From: Ursus arctos
Taxonomy: Eukaryota > Chordata > Mammalia > Carnivora > Ursidae
NCBI RefSeq assembly: GCF_023065955.2
Contig: NC_079873.1
Span: 100,106,128-100,170,127 of the forward strand
Reading direction: 5' to 3'
DNA length: 64,000 nucleotides
Both the position numbers and the translations under genes were made by a program. Under the pieces are notes generated by a model. That model was not told the origin of the DNA, did no database searches, and saw nothing but the letters and a program-made list of their open reading frames with translations. Of this stretch, positions 33,903-45,127 are shown piece after piece (position 1 is the stretch's first letter; each line of letters starts with the position of its first letter).

Positions 33903-34749
33903 TAGAATATTACTCACCCATAAAAAAGAATGAAATCTTGCCATTTGCAATAATGTGGATGGAGCTAGAGAGTATTATGATAAGTGAAATGAGTCAGTCA
34001 AAGACAAATGCCATATGATTTCACCCATATGTGGAATTTAAGAAACAAAACAAATGAACATAGTGGGAAAAAAAGAGAGAGAGATGCAAACCAAGAAACC
34101 TACTCTTACCTATAGAGAACAAACTGTTGGTTACCAGAGGGGAGGTAGGTGGGAAGATGAGTTAAATAGGTGATGGGGATTAAGGAGTCCACTTGTGATG
34201 AGCACCAAGTGTTGTATCTAAGTGCTGAATTACTAAAACTAATAGTACAGTGTAGGCAAACTAACTGGAATTTAAATAAATATTTATAAACAAACAATCT
34301 GATTAAAAAATAGGTAGAAGCCTTAAATAGACATTTTTCCAAAGAAGACATTCAGATGGTTAGCAGACACATGAAAAGATGACAACATCACTAATTAGGG
34401 AAATGCAAGTCATAACCACAATGAGATATCACCTTGTACCTATTAGAATGGCTAAAATTAGAAAAAAAAAAGACTTAAGTACTAGAGGATGTGGAGAAAA
34501 AAGAACCCTCGTGCGTTGCTGGTGGGAATATAAATTGGTGCAGCCACTGTGAAAAGCAGTATGAAGGCTACTGAAAATATTAAAAATTGAAATGCAATGT
34601 GATCTAATATTTTTACTACTGGATATTTACCCCCCAAAATGAAAGCAGTAACTCAAAGAGATATAAGCACCCCTATGTTTACCACGGCATTATTTACATT
34701 TGCCAAGATATGGAAGCAACCTCAGTGTTTATCAAGAAATAAGTGGATA

Positions 34750-34989
34750 CTATGGACTCTGGGAAACAAACTGAAGGCTTCAGAGGGGAAGGGGGTGGGG
34801 GACTGGGATAGGCCAGTGATGGGTATTAAGGAGGGCACATATTGCATGGTGCACTGGGTGTTATATGCAAATAATGAATCATGGAACTTTACATCAAAAA
34901 CTAGGGATGTACTGTATGGTGACTAACATAACATAATAAAAAATATAAAAAATAAAAATAAAAAAATAAAATGGCTCATGGAAATTAAA
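34750..34989 (+). mobile_element. Nested young L1 3' end with possible 3' transduction
   Basis: Sense L1 3'UTR from 'ctatggactctgggaaacaaactgaagg' to the terminal GTATGGTGACTAACATAA and an A-rich tail. After the tail comes a short non-A segment (TGGCTCATGGAAATTA) before the TSD. The TSD AAGAAATAAGTGGATA at 34734-34749 and 34990-35005 is 16 bp and perfect. Confidence 0.93.
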
Positions 34990-35573
34990 AAGAAATAAGT
35001 GGATAAAGGAGTGATATATTATGCAGGATGAGATTGTGCCATTTGAGACAACGTGGATGGTCCTAAATGGTATTTTGTTAAATGAAATAAGTCAGACTGA
35101 GAAAGACAAATACCATATAATTCCACTCAAATTCCCAAAGTGGAGTTTAAAAATGATAAGAAACAAAAAGTAGATTCAGATTTATAAATACAGAGAACAA
35201 ATTGATGGTTGCCAGAAGGGAGGGGGTTGAGGGCTGGGAAAAATGTGTAAAGGGGAACAGGATAGGCAAGCTTCCATTTATGGAATAAATAAATCATAGT
35301 AATTAAAGGCACAACATAAGAAATATAGTTGATAATATTGTAATAACTATGCATAAGGATAGATTGTATTTTTGATAGCACATTTTACATATCTTTATTT
35401 TATGTATTCATTAACTAATTATATTATTAATTTTACTACTTTTGTATTTTACACTTCATACTTGTTTTATAAGTGATTGCTGATATTATTTACCTTTTCT
35501 CATGAAATTTTTATTTTCGTATGTTTTTTTTCTTTTAATTATTACCTTTTATAGCTTAGATAATTCCCTTTAA

Positions 35574-35770
35574 GATTTTTTTTTAAGATTTTATTTATTT
35601 ATTTGACAGAGAGAGAGAGCCACCGAGAGAGGGAACACAAGCAGGGGGAGTGGGAGAGCAAGAAGCAGGCTCCCAGCAGAGGAGCCTGATGTGGGGCTCA
35701 ATCCCATAACGCCAGGATCACGCCCTGAGTCGAAGGGAGATGCTTAATGACTGAGACACCCAGGCGCCCC
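35574..35770 (-). mobile_element. Carnivoran SINE
   Basis: Reversed tail AAGATTTTATTTATTTATTTGACAG, the CGAGAGAGGGAACACAAGCAG block, head GACACCCAGGCGCCCC. Flanks AATTCCCTTTA (35562-35572) and AATCCCTTTA (35771-35780) are an imperfect TSD. Confidence 0.92.
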
Positions 35771-37420
35771 AATCCCTTTAACATTTCTTATAATGTTCCT
35801 TTAGCTTTCCCTTACCTGGAAAACTTAATCTTTCCATCAATTCTGAATAATTTTCTTAGGTAGAAAATTTTTGGTGGGCAGGTTTTTTTTTTTCCTTTTA
35901 ACCCTTTCAATATATCATGATACTCCCTTCTGACATGTAAAGTTTCTGCTGAAAAATCTGAGTCTTCCCTTGTACATAATATGTTGCTTTTTTATTGCTG
36001 CTTTTAATATTTCTTTATCCTTAAACTTCTACCATTTTAATTATAATGTGACTCTATGTGTTTCTCTTTGGATTCACCTTATTTAAAACTCTCTGAGATG
36101 CCTGCCTGCACATCTGTCTCCTTGCCAGGATTAGGGAAATTTTAACCCATGATTTCTTCAAATACCTTTCCTGCCATTTCTCTTCTTTTTCTGGAACCCC
36201 TATAATGTGAATGTTATCTGCTTGATGTTGTCCGAGAGGTCCCTCAAAGTATCCTCACTGTTAATTATTTTCTTCATTTTGCTGCTTTGTGTGGGTGTTT
36301 TCCTTTGATTTGTCTTTCTGCTCATATATTTGTATTTTTATTTTATACATTTGCTATGGAACCTCTCTATTTTTCATGCAGTTATAACTTCTATTATATT
36401 TTTAATCTCTTTGCTAAAGTTCTGTGTTCATCTGTTCTTCCCTCAAAATTGGTGAGCATTTTTATGACCATTACTTTGAACTTTTTATCAAGTGAGTTGC
36501 TTACCTCCATTTAATTAAAATCTTTTTCTGGGGATTTGTTTTGTTTTTTGGTTTGGAACATATTCCTTTTTACATTTTGCCTGTCTCTCTGCCTTTGTCT
36601 ATATGTATTAGATGAAGTAGCTACTTTCCTCAGTCTTCAAGCTGTGGTCTTGTATAGGAGCTCTTCCATTGGCCCAGAAACAATCTTCCATGGCCACCAG
36701 AGCCAGATACTCTGTGGACATTCCTCACATGGACTTTTTGCCCGCAGCTGCAGTAGCACCACAGCTGTTATGTGGGGAGGTCAAAGCTCAGGTTGTTTGC
36801 CTGGCTATTTTGCATCTAAGACACTAAGCAAGGAAGATGGGGTTTGGGACATTCACCCCTCCTAATTGTGGCTCAGTCTCTGAATGTTGGGTAAGGCTTA
36901 TGTGCCTGCCTATCCTTATTGTGGCCAATCCATGTGCTGCATGGAGTAAGTGGGTTGTGGGTACTCACACATTCTAGTTACTACAGGGGGAGGGCAGAGC
37001 CCACCAACCAGTGCTACTAAATCAGAGAAAGTGCCAAAAGTGGCACTTGTTGGCTCCATCATTAGCAAGTTGGGATGAGACTACAAACATGGCATCTGCC
37101 AAAGCTTTTGTCTCAGGATAAACTCTGAAGTTTCCTGCCTCTCCAGCAGCCACTTTCAAATTAATGAGCGGTTCTCCCTCACTTATGGTCTAGGCACCTT
37201 GCAGCTTGATTTTCTGTTGGACCTCAGGGTAGGTAGGTTTGCACAAGAAGTTTTCAGAGCAAGATCCCCATTCCTTATAGATTACAATTCTCCTGGTCTT
37301 AATCTCCATTGGTTTTTAAAACCAGATGTGACTCATCTTTCCTCTGCCAGCCTCCAGAGTTTGGGTGTCCAATGTGAGACACAATATCTTTACTCCTTGA
37401 AAAGAAGTGCTGAATTTTTT

Positions 37421-37441
37421 GTTTGTTTGTTTGTTTGTTTG
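37421..37441. repeat. (GTTT)5 microsatellite
   Basis: Five GTTT units within the ancient L1 5' region. Confidence 0.9.
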
Positions 37442-37498
37442 ATCCCATTCTATTTGTGGAGTCCTGGGTAAGGCCATGTCCTTGTCTCTTGTACTCTT

Positions 37499-38593
37499 TT
37501 TTTTTAAATAATATTTTTTTTTATTATATTATGTTAGTCACCATACAGTACATCCCTAGTTTTTGATGTAAAGTTCCATGATTCATTACTTGCGTATAAC
37601 ATCCAGTGCATCATGCAATATGTGCCCTCCTTAATACCCATCACCAGCCTATCCCATTCCCCCACCCCCTCCACTCAGAAGCCCTCAGTTCATTTCCCAG
37701 AGTCCATAGTCTCTCGTGCTTCATTCCCCCTTCTTTTTACCCCCTTCTTCCCTTTCTTCTACTAACGATCTTCCTACTTCTTATGTTCTATAAATGAGTG
37801 AAACAATATAATAATTGTCTTTCTCTGCTTGACTTATTTTGCTTACCATTATCTCCTCCGTCCCGTCCATGTTGCTGCAAATGTTGAAAAATCGTTCTTT
37901 TTGATGGCTGAGTAATATTCCATTGTATATATGGACTACATCTTCTTAATCCAGTCATCTTTTGAAGGGCATCTTGGCTCCTTCCACGATTTAGCTACTG
38001 TGGACAATGCTGCTATGAACATTGGGGTGCATATGGCCCTTCTCGTCACTACGTCTGTATCTTTGGGGTAGATACCCAGTAGTGCAATTGCTGGATAGTA
38101 GGGTAGCTCAATTTTTAACTTTTTAAGGGACCTCTACACTGTTTTCCAAAGTGGCTGTACCAACTTGCATTCCCACCAACAGTGTAAGACAGATCCCCTT
38201 TCTCCACATCCTCTCCAACAATTGTTTCTTGCCTTGTCAATTTTTGCCATTCTAACTGGCATAAGGAGGTATCTCAATGTGGTTTTGATTTGAGTTTCCC
38301 TGATGGCTAATGATTTTGAACATTTTTTCATGTGTCTGTTAGCCATTTGTATGTCTTCATTGGAAAAGTGTCTGTTCATATCTTCTGCCCATTTTTTGAT
38401 TTGTTTATTTGTTTCTTGTGTATTGAGTTTGAGAAGTTCTTTGTAGATCTTGGATACCAGTCTTTTATCTGTAGTGTCATTTGCAAATATCTTCTCCCAT
38501 TCCATGGGCTGCCTCTTACTTTTTTTTTTTTTGACTGTTTCCTTGGCTGTGCAGAAGCTTTTTATCTTGATGAAGTCCCACAAGTTCATTTTT
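37499..38593 (-). mobile_element. Young L1, 5'-truncated, minus strand
   Basis: About 1.1 kb of well-preserved young L1. On the plus strand it runs from the reversed poly(A) and terminus (TTATGTTAGTCACCATACAG) through the 3'UTR to the ORF2 C-terminal region. A 171-codon minus-strand frame (38134-38649) covers the words [30 protein letters not shown] and [17 protein letters not shown], the Cys/His-rich end of ORF2. The TSD TCTTGTACnCTT (37487-37498 and 38594-38605) shows that it inserted into the ancient L1. Confidence 0.93.
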
Positions 38594-38775
38594 TCTTGTA
38601 CCCTTCTTAATGTGACTGCTTTGCTTTTTGTTGTGGGAATGCTGTTCATCTAGTTTTTAGGTATTTTTTAGAAAACAATTATCCCATATGTAGCAATAAG
38701 TTTTTGTGTCCATGGAAAAAAGGTGAGTTCAGGGTTTTCCTATATTGCCATCTTGGACCTCCTCCAAAGCTTTCT

Positions 38776-39121
38776 GGTTCTGATTAAGCCAACATGACAA
38801 TAAAAGTTGTGCTCTGAGCAGGTGATAAACTCTCCCTGAAAATATCAATTTTCCATCCTCCTCCATCATATGATAAAGAAAAATCAACACTAACATAACT
38901 TTAAGTACGATACTGGGTTACACATCCAAAATATATAATTGTATGTGTACCTGAAAGATGATAATATATGTGCACTTTGCTTAGTATAAAAGGAATTTAA
39001 AATTAAGAATATACAAAATTATTTTGTTGTTCACAAATAATAGGCTAAATCTCATCCATTTTCTAGAAATGATAAATCAATCTCTGTGGCACATAATCAG
39101 ACATTTAGATTCATGACTTTA
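38776..39121. other. Unique AT-rich spacer
   Basis: No gene or repeat recognised. Confidence 0.5.
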
Positions 39122-40049
39122 GGGGAGAGGAGTTAAGATGGCTGAGAAGTAGGGGTCCCCTTTTTCAACTGGTCCCCTGAGTTGAGCTGGATAGGTACCA
39201 GACCATCCTGAACATCCACGGAATCAGCCTGAGATGCAGGAAGATACATCTGGATCTCTACAAATGAACATCTCCAGTGATGAGTATTGAGGTATGAAGC
39301 AGGGGCCTCTGAAGCCGCGCACAGATACCGGAAGATAAACGGAAGGGGGAGGGAGCTGCAGTGTTTGGGTGCCAGGAAGCAGTAGCCACCTGCACTGGGG
39401 AGCGGGCTGACTCACAGACCGGCACCCACGAGAGAGCAGACTGAGACCATAAGCTGAGGAATGTGCGCGACCAGACTGAATACCGGAGCTCCAGAGAGTG
39501 CAAAGCACACTGAAATGGAGCTCCGGAGTACGCGGGGGCAGCTGGCGGCTGGCGGTGTTTGAAACAAAAAGGACAGAGACATGCCAGCCCTGGAAGTGAG
39601 GGCTGGGATGCCAGCTGTGGGGCGCACATCTCGGGACGCTGCAGGGTTTAGCAGCACCAACAGAAACAGAGTTAAAATGGCCAGAAGTCCCCAGTGGAGA
39701 GTAGTCTGTGATCCCTCTGTTCTGAGACAGAGGCTGGAATTTGGCTACTGCTGCTCTGACTCTCAGAAGAGGCACAACAAACCGCCAGGGAAAGCCGCCA
39801 GAGAACAAAAGCCTGGAAATACCGGCTCACAGTGTACCCATCCCCATTCCCCCTCGCAGGGGAGAGGGAAACTCTACCCAAACAGGATTGCCTGAGTATC
39901 GGCGTAGCAGGCCCCTTCCCCAGAAGGCAGGCTGAAAAATCAAGAAGCCCACATCCCGAAGGTCCCTATAAAACAAGTGTACACTGCCTGGGTCCTGGTC
40001 AATAATTTGGGCTCCGGGCAACCCCGCAACTTCTCCTCATCAGAATGAT
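39122..40049 (+). promoter_or_regulatory. L1-A 5'UTR / internal promoter region
   Basis: About 930 bp upstream of ORF1, with more G+C and CpG than its surroundings, ending in the CCTGGGTCCTGGTCAATAATTTGGGC segment that precedes ORF1 in both full-length-type copies. L1 5'UTRs contain the element's own Pol II promoter; that role is known for the family and not shown here. It shares its order of blocks with 59556-60539. It contains about two copies (about 39466-39535) of the ~36-bp CAGACTGAA...GGAGCTC unit that is expanded in L1-B. A 194-codon antisense open frame runs 39808-39224. Confidence 0.75.
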
Positions 40050-40938
40050 GTGAAGGAAAAATTCCCCCCCCAGCAAAGAAAAGATCATGCGTCTGTGGCC
40101 TCTGCCACAGAACTGATAAATGTGGATATAACCAAATTGTCAGAAATAGAGTTCAGAGAAACAACGGTCAAGATGATGTGTAGGCTTGAAAAAACTATTA
40201 ATGAAATTATTAATGACAATATAGAATCTTTAAGGGCAGAAATGAGAGGGAGTCTGGCAGAAATTAAAAATGCTATGAATCTAATGCAGTCAAGACTAGA
40301 TGCTCTGATGGCCAGGGTGAATGAGGCCGAAGAACAAATCAGTGAATTGGAGGATGGGTTAGTAGAAGAGAAAGCTAAGGCAAACTTGGCTCAAAAAAAT
40401 CCAATCTCAAGAATATAGGTTATGGGAGATTAATGACTCAGTGAAACGTTCCAATGTAAGAATCATCAGCATCCCCGAGGGGGTGGAGAAAAACAGAGGT
40501 CAAGAAGAGATATTTGAACAAATTGTAGCTGAAAACTTCCCTAATCTAGCAAAGGAAACAAGCATTCGTGTCCAAGAGGCAGAGAGGACCCCTCGCAAGC
40601 TCAACAATGACAAACCCATGCCATGTCACGTCATAGTGCAATTCGCAAATATTAGATCCAAGGATACAGTACTGAAAGTGGCCAGGGCAAAGAAATTTCT
40701 CATGTACCAAGGTAAAGTTATCAGAATTACGTCAGGACTATCTACACAGACCTGGAATGAGAGAAAGGGTTGGGGGGGCATTTGTAAAAGAGAAAAACAT
40801 GCAGCCAAGGATCCTTTATCCAGCAAGATGTCATTCAGAATTGAAGGAGAGATAAAGACCTTCCAGAATCGCCAGTCACTGACCAATTTTGTAACCACAA
40901 AACCAGCCCTACAGGAGATATTAAGAGGGGTTCTATAA
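40050..40938 (+). pseudogene. L1 ORF1 (RNA-binding chaperone), frameshifted
   Basis: ORF1p is the trimeric RNA-binding protein of L1 particles. The first open piece (122 codons, 40050-40418) holds the N-terminus and coiled-coil heptads (ETTVKMMCRLEKTINEI, LDALMARVNEAEEQISELED). The second (165 codons, 40441-40938) has the RRM-like core (NVRIISIPEGVEKNRGQEEI, VIVQFANIRSKDTVLKVARA) and the C-terminal domain ending VTTKPALQEILRGVL. A 7-base insertion near 40415-40424 relative to L1-B shifts the frame and creates a stop. Another single-base loss is seen near 40830. The apparent start at 40050 is GTG; the ATG at 40045 runs straight into TGA. Non-functional. Confidence 0.93.
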
Positions 40939-41010
40939 AAGTAAAAAGGCCCCAAGAGTGATACAGAACAGAGAGTCACAGTCCATAGAAACAAAGACTT
41001 TACAGGCAAC

Positions 41011-44000
41011 ATGGCATCATTAAAATCATTTCTCTCAATATTCAGTCTCAATGTAAATGGCCTAAATGCTCCCATAAAACACCACAGGGTTGCAGATTAT
41101 ATAAAAAGACATGACCCATCCATGTGCTGCCTACAAGAGACTCATTTTGAACCTAAAGATACATCCAGACTGAAAGTGAAGGGATGGAATACCATCTTTC
41201 ATACCAATGGACCTCAAAACAAAGCTGGGGTAGCAATTCTCATATCAGACAGATTGGATTTTAAACTAAAGACTGTAGTTAGAGACACAGATGGGCACTA
41301 TATTATTCTTAAAGGATGTATCCAACAAGTGGATATGACAATTATAAATATATATGCCCCCAACAGGGGAGCAGCAAGATACACAAGCCAACTCTTAACC
41401 AGAATAAAGAGACATATAAATAAAAATACATTAATAGTAGGAGACCTCAACACTCCACTATCAGCAATAGATAGATCACCTAAGCAGAAAATCAGCAAAG
41501 AAACAAGAGCTTTGAATGTCATACTAGATGAGTTGGACCTCATCGATATATATAGAACACTACACCCCAGAACAAAAGAATACTCATTCTATTCTAATGC
41601 CCATGGAACATTCTCAAGAATAGACCATGCTCTGGGTCACAAAACAGGTCTCAACTGATACCAAAAGACTGAAATTATTCCTTGCATATTCTCAGACCAC
41701 AATGCTTTGAAATTGGAACTCAACCACAAGGAAAAATTTGCAAGAAACTCGAACACTTGGAGACTAAGAACAAATCCTGCTAAAAAAATGATTTGATAAA
41801 CCGGGAAATCAAAAAACAATTTAAACAATTTATGGAGACCAAGGAGAATGAAAACACAATGGTCCAAAACCTATGGGACAGTGCAAAGGCATTCCAAAGG
41901 GGAAAATACATAGCCATCCAAGCCTCACTCAAAAAATAGAAAAATCTAAAATGCAGTTTTTATATTCTCACCTCAAGAAGCTGGAACAGCAACAGAAGAA
42001 CAGGACCAATCCACACACGAGAAAGCAGTTGATCAAGATTAGAGCAGAGATCAATGAATTAGAAACCAGGAACACAGTAGGGCAGATCAACAGAACTAGA
42101 AGCTGGTTCTTTGAAAGAGTAAATAAAATTGACAAACTACTGGCAAGACTTACCCAAAAGAATAGAGAAAGGACCCAAATTAATAAAATTATGAATGAAA
42201 AGGGAGAGGTCACAACCAACACCAATGAAATAGGAAGGATTCTTAGAAACTTTTATCAACAGCTTTACACCAATAAATTAACCAATCTGGAAGAGATGGA
42301 GGCCTTCCTGGAAACCTATAAACTACCGAGATTGAAACAGGAAGAAATTGATTTTTTTAAACAAACCAATTAATTATGAAGAGATTGTAACAGTGATTAA
42401 AAACCTTCCAAAGAACAAAACACCAGGGCCTGATGGTTTCCCTGGGGTATTCTACCAAACATTCAAAGAAGAAATAATACCTATTCTCCTAAAGCTATTT
42501 CAAAAAATAGAAACAGAAGGAAAGCTACCAAACTCATTCTATGAGGCCAGTATTACCTTGATTCCCAAATCAGGCAAAGACCCACTCAAAAAGGAGAATT
42601 ACCAACTGATTTCCCTCATGAATATGGACACCAAAGTTCTCAACACGATCCTTACTATTAGAATCCAATGGTACATTAAAAAGATTATCCATCATGACCA
42701 AGTGGGATTCATTCCTGGGATGCAAGTGTTGTTCAACATTCGCAAATTGATCAGTGTGATAGTTTATATCAATATGAAAAAAGCCAAAAATCATATGATT
42801 CTCTCAATAGATGCAAAAAAAGCATTTGACAAAATACAGCATCCTTTCCTGATTAAAACCCTTCAGAGTGTAGGGATAGAGGGTACATTCCTCAATCTTA
42901 TAAAAACCATCTATGAAAAGCCTACAGCAAATATCATTCTCAATGGGGAAATGCTGGAAGCCGTTCCCTTAAGATCAGGAACACAACAAGGATGCCCACT
43001 CTCGCCGCTATTATTCAACATAGTACTAGAAGTCCTTGCAACAGCAAGCAGACAACGAAAAGGGATAAAACATATCCAAATCGGCAAAGAAGAAGTCAAG
43101 CTGTCTCTCTTTGCAGATGACATGATACTCTATATGGAAAACCCAAAAGACTCCACCTTCAAACTACTAGAACTTATAGAGCAATTCAGTAATGTGGCGG
43201 GATACAAAATCAATGCTCAGAAATCAGTTGCATTTCTATACAGGAACAATGACTGAAAAAAGAGAAATTAGGGAATCCATCCCATTTACAATAGCACCAG
43301 AAATCATACATTATCTCCGAATTAACTTAACCAGAGATGTAAAGGATCTATAGTCTAGCAACTACAAGTCACTCTGAAAGACTTTGAAGAAGGCACAAAA
43401 AGATGGGAAAATATTCCATGGGCATGGATCGGAAGAATTAACATAGTTAAAATGTCTATGCTACCCAGAGCAATCTACATTTTCAATGCTATCCTGGTCA
43501 AAATACCAATGACATTTTTCAAAGAACTGGAACAAACAGCCCTTAAATTTGTGTGGAACCAGAAAAGGCCCTGAATCGCCAAGGTAGTGTTGAAAAGGAA
43601 AAACAAAGCTGAGGGCATCACAATGCCGGATTTCAAGTTGTACTACAAAGCTGTGATCACAAAGACAGCATGGTACTGGCACCAAAACAGACACATAGAC
43701 CAATGGAACAGAATAGAGAACCCAGAAATGGACCCTCGGCTCTTTGGCAACTAATCTTTGACAAAGCAGGAAAAAACATCCAGGGGAAAAAAGACAGTCT
43801 CTTCAATAAATGGTGCTGAGAAAATTGGACAGCTACATGCAAAAGAATGAAACTTGACTACTCTCTCACACCGTACACAAAGATGAACTGCAAATGGATG
43901 AAAGACCTCGATGTGAGACAGGAATCCATCAAAATCCTAGAGAAGAGCATAGGCAGCAACCTCTATGACATTGGCCACAGCAACATTTTTCATGACACAT

Positions 44001-44835
44001 CTCGAAAGGCAAAAGTAACACAAAAGAAAAAATGAACTTGTGGGACTTCATCAAGATAAAAAGCTTCTGCACAGCCAAGGAAACAGTCAAAAAAACTAAG
44101 AGGCAGCCCACTGAATGGGAGAAGGTATTTGCAAATGACACTACAGATAAAAGACTGGTATCCAAGATCTACAAAGAATTTCTAAACTCAATACACAAGA
44201 AACAAACCAACAAATCATAAAATGGGCAGAAGATATGAACAGACACTTTTCCAATGAAGACATACAAATGGCTAACAGACACATGAAAAATGTTCAAAAT
44301 CATTAGCCATCAGGGAAATTCAAATCAAAACCACACTCAGATACCACCTTAAGCCAGTTAGAATGGCAAAAATTGACAAGGCAAAAAACAACAATTGGTG
44401 GAGAGGATGTGGAGAAAGGGGTCCCTCCTACATTGTTGGTGGGAATGCAAGTTGGTACAGCCACTTTGGAAAACAGTGTGGAGGTCCTTTAAAAAGTTAA
44501 AAATTGAGCCACCCTATGATCTAGCAATTACACTACTGGGTATTTACCCCAATGATACAGACGTAGTGAAGAGAAGGGCCATATGCACTCCAATGTTCTT
44601 AGCAGCATTGTCCACAATAGCCAAATTGTGGAAGGAGCCGAGATGCCCTTCAACAGATGACTGGATTAAGAAGATGTGGTCCATATATACAATGGAATAT
44701 TACTCAGCTATCAAAAAGAATGGTATCTCAACATTTGCTGCAACATGGACGGCAGTGGAGGAGGTAATGCTAAGTGAAATAAGTCAAGCAGAGAAAGACA
44801 ATGATCATGTGGTTTCTCTCATCTATGGAACATAA
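41011..44835 (+). pseudogene. L1 ORF2 (endonuclease and reverse transcriptase), multiply broken
   Basis: ORF2p nicks target DNA and reverse-transcribes L1 RNA. Endonuclease: 41011-41658 open (215 codons), with NVNGLN, LQETHFEPKD (catalytic Glu), INIYAPN, VGDLNTPL and FSRIDHALG. A TGA at 41656-41658 precedes the FSDHN segment (41690-41704). The linker frame is 41873-42373. RT: 42348-43256 (302 codons) with [24 protein letters not shown] (motif A), [14 protein letters not shown] (motif B, Arg to Gln) and LFADDMILY (motif C, catalytic FADD intact). The C-terminus to 44835 is in pieces and includes [18 protein letters not shown] and MEYYSAIKKN. Several frameshifts make it non-functional. Confidence 0.94.
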
Positions 44836-45110
44836 GAACTAGGAAGATCGGTAGGAGAAGAAAGAGGGGGTAATCAGAAGGGGGAATGAAGCATGAGAGA
44901 CTATGGACTATGAGAAATAAACTGAGGGCTTCAGAGGGGAGGGGGGTGGGGGAATGGGATAGACTGGTGATGGGTAGTAAGGAGGGCACGTATTGCATGG
45001 TGCACTGGGTGTTATATGCAGCTAATGAATCATCGAACTTTACATCAGAAACCAGGGATGTACTGTATGGTGACTAACATAATATAATAAAAAAAAACAT
45101 TAAAAAAAGA
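44836..45110 (+). other. L1-A 3'UTR and poly(A) tail
   Basis: Contains a G-rich segment (GAGGGGAGGGGGGTGGGGGA at 44934-44953), GGGCACGTATTGCATGGTGC and the terminal AATATAATAAAAAAAA tail. G-rich tracts in L1 3'UTRs are a family feature. Confidence 0.88.
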
Positions 45111-45127
45111 AAAATACATACAGAAAA

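Larger units (their letters stand above)
32895..34290. mobile_element. 5'-inverted L1 (twin priming)
   Basis: Bases 32895-33335 are antisense L1 ORF2. At about 33336 the orientation flips and 33336-34290 is sense ORF2 C-terminus and 3'UTR with an AATAAATATTTATAAA end. The two parts adjoin one another in L1 coordinates. The host L1 reads 'actcaataccaaattaaaacaaac' before and 'aaacaaacaatctgattaaaaaatagg' after, consistent with an A/C-rich TSD of about 9 bases. A SINE (33386-33570) and a short TA repeat (33883-33902) lie within it. Confidence 0.87.
31297..35385 (+). mobile_element. Old L1, plus strand, host of several insertions
   Basis: Starts in the ORF2 RT region ('tagtactggaagtcttagctacctcaatctgacaagaaaaataaataaa...tcactattttcagacaatatg', where the catalytic FADD motif has decayed). 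It continues through the ORF2 C-terminus to an old-type 3' end near 35385. It is broken by a young L1 tail (31432-31561), a SINE (32570-32832), a 5'-inverted L1 (32895-34290) and another young L1 tail (34750-34989). After each one the host sequence resumes in register. The longest surviving frame is at 32405-32644. Confidence 0.85.
35400..38775 (-). mobile_element. Ancient L1 5' half (ORF1 region and 5'UTR), minus strand
   Basis: On the minus strand this is the upstream half of an old L1. The segment at 35490-35900 is reversed ORF1 C-terminal sequence ('cctttagctttcccttacctggaaaacttaatctttccatcaattctgaataat'). 36000-37480 is the remaining ORF1 and 5'UTR. The 5' end is reached at about 38740-38775, where 'gttcagggttttcctatattgccatcttggacctcctcc' is the reverse of an L1 start of the 'aagatggc' type. 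Interrupted by a SINE (35574-35770) and a younger L1 (37499-38593). The open frames at 36287-36865 and 37199-37471 are chance frames here. Confidence 0.75.
39122..45110 (+). mobile_element. Near full-length L1 (L1-A)
   Basis: About 6 kb, in order: 5'UTR (39122-40049, GC-richer with CpGs, starting GGGGAGAGGAGTTAAGATGG), ORF1 (40050-40938), inter-ORF spacer, ORF2 (41011-44835), 3'UTR and terminus (GTATGGTGACTAACATAA at about 45067-45084, A-rich tail to about 45110). The 3' end belongs to the same young group as the nested tails elsewhere in the window. Both ORFs are broken, so it is inactive. I find no matching TSD: the 5' flank (...GATTCATGACTTTA) is not repeated after the tail. Confidence 0.95.

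Noticed and set aside
36287..36865. 75- and 109-codon plus-strand frames
   Set aside because: They lie antisense to an ancient L1 ORF1/5'UTR; hydrophobic composition reflects T-rich sequence.
39122..45110. L1-A as a potentially active retrotransposon
   Set aside because: ORF1 has a 7-base frameshift insertion and a damaged start; ORF2 has a TGA and several frameshifts.
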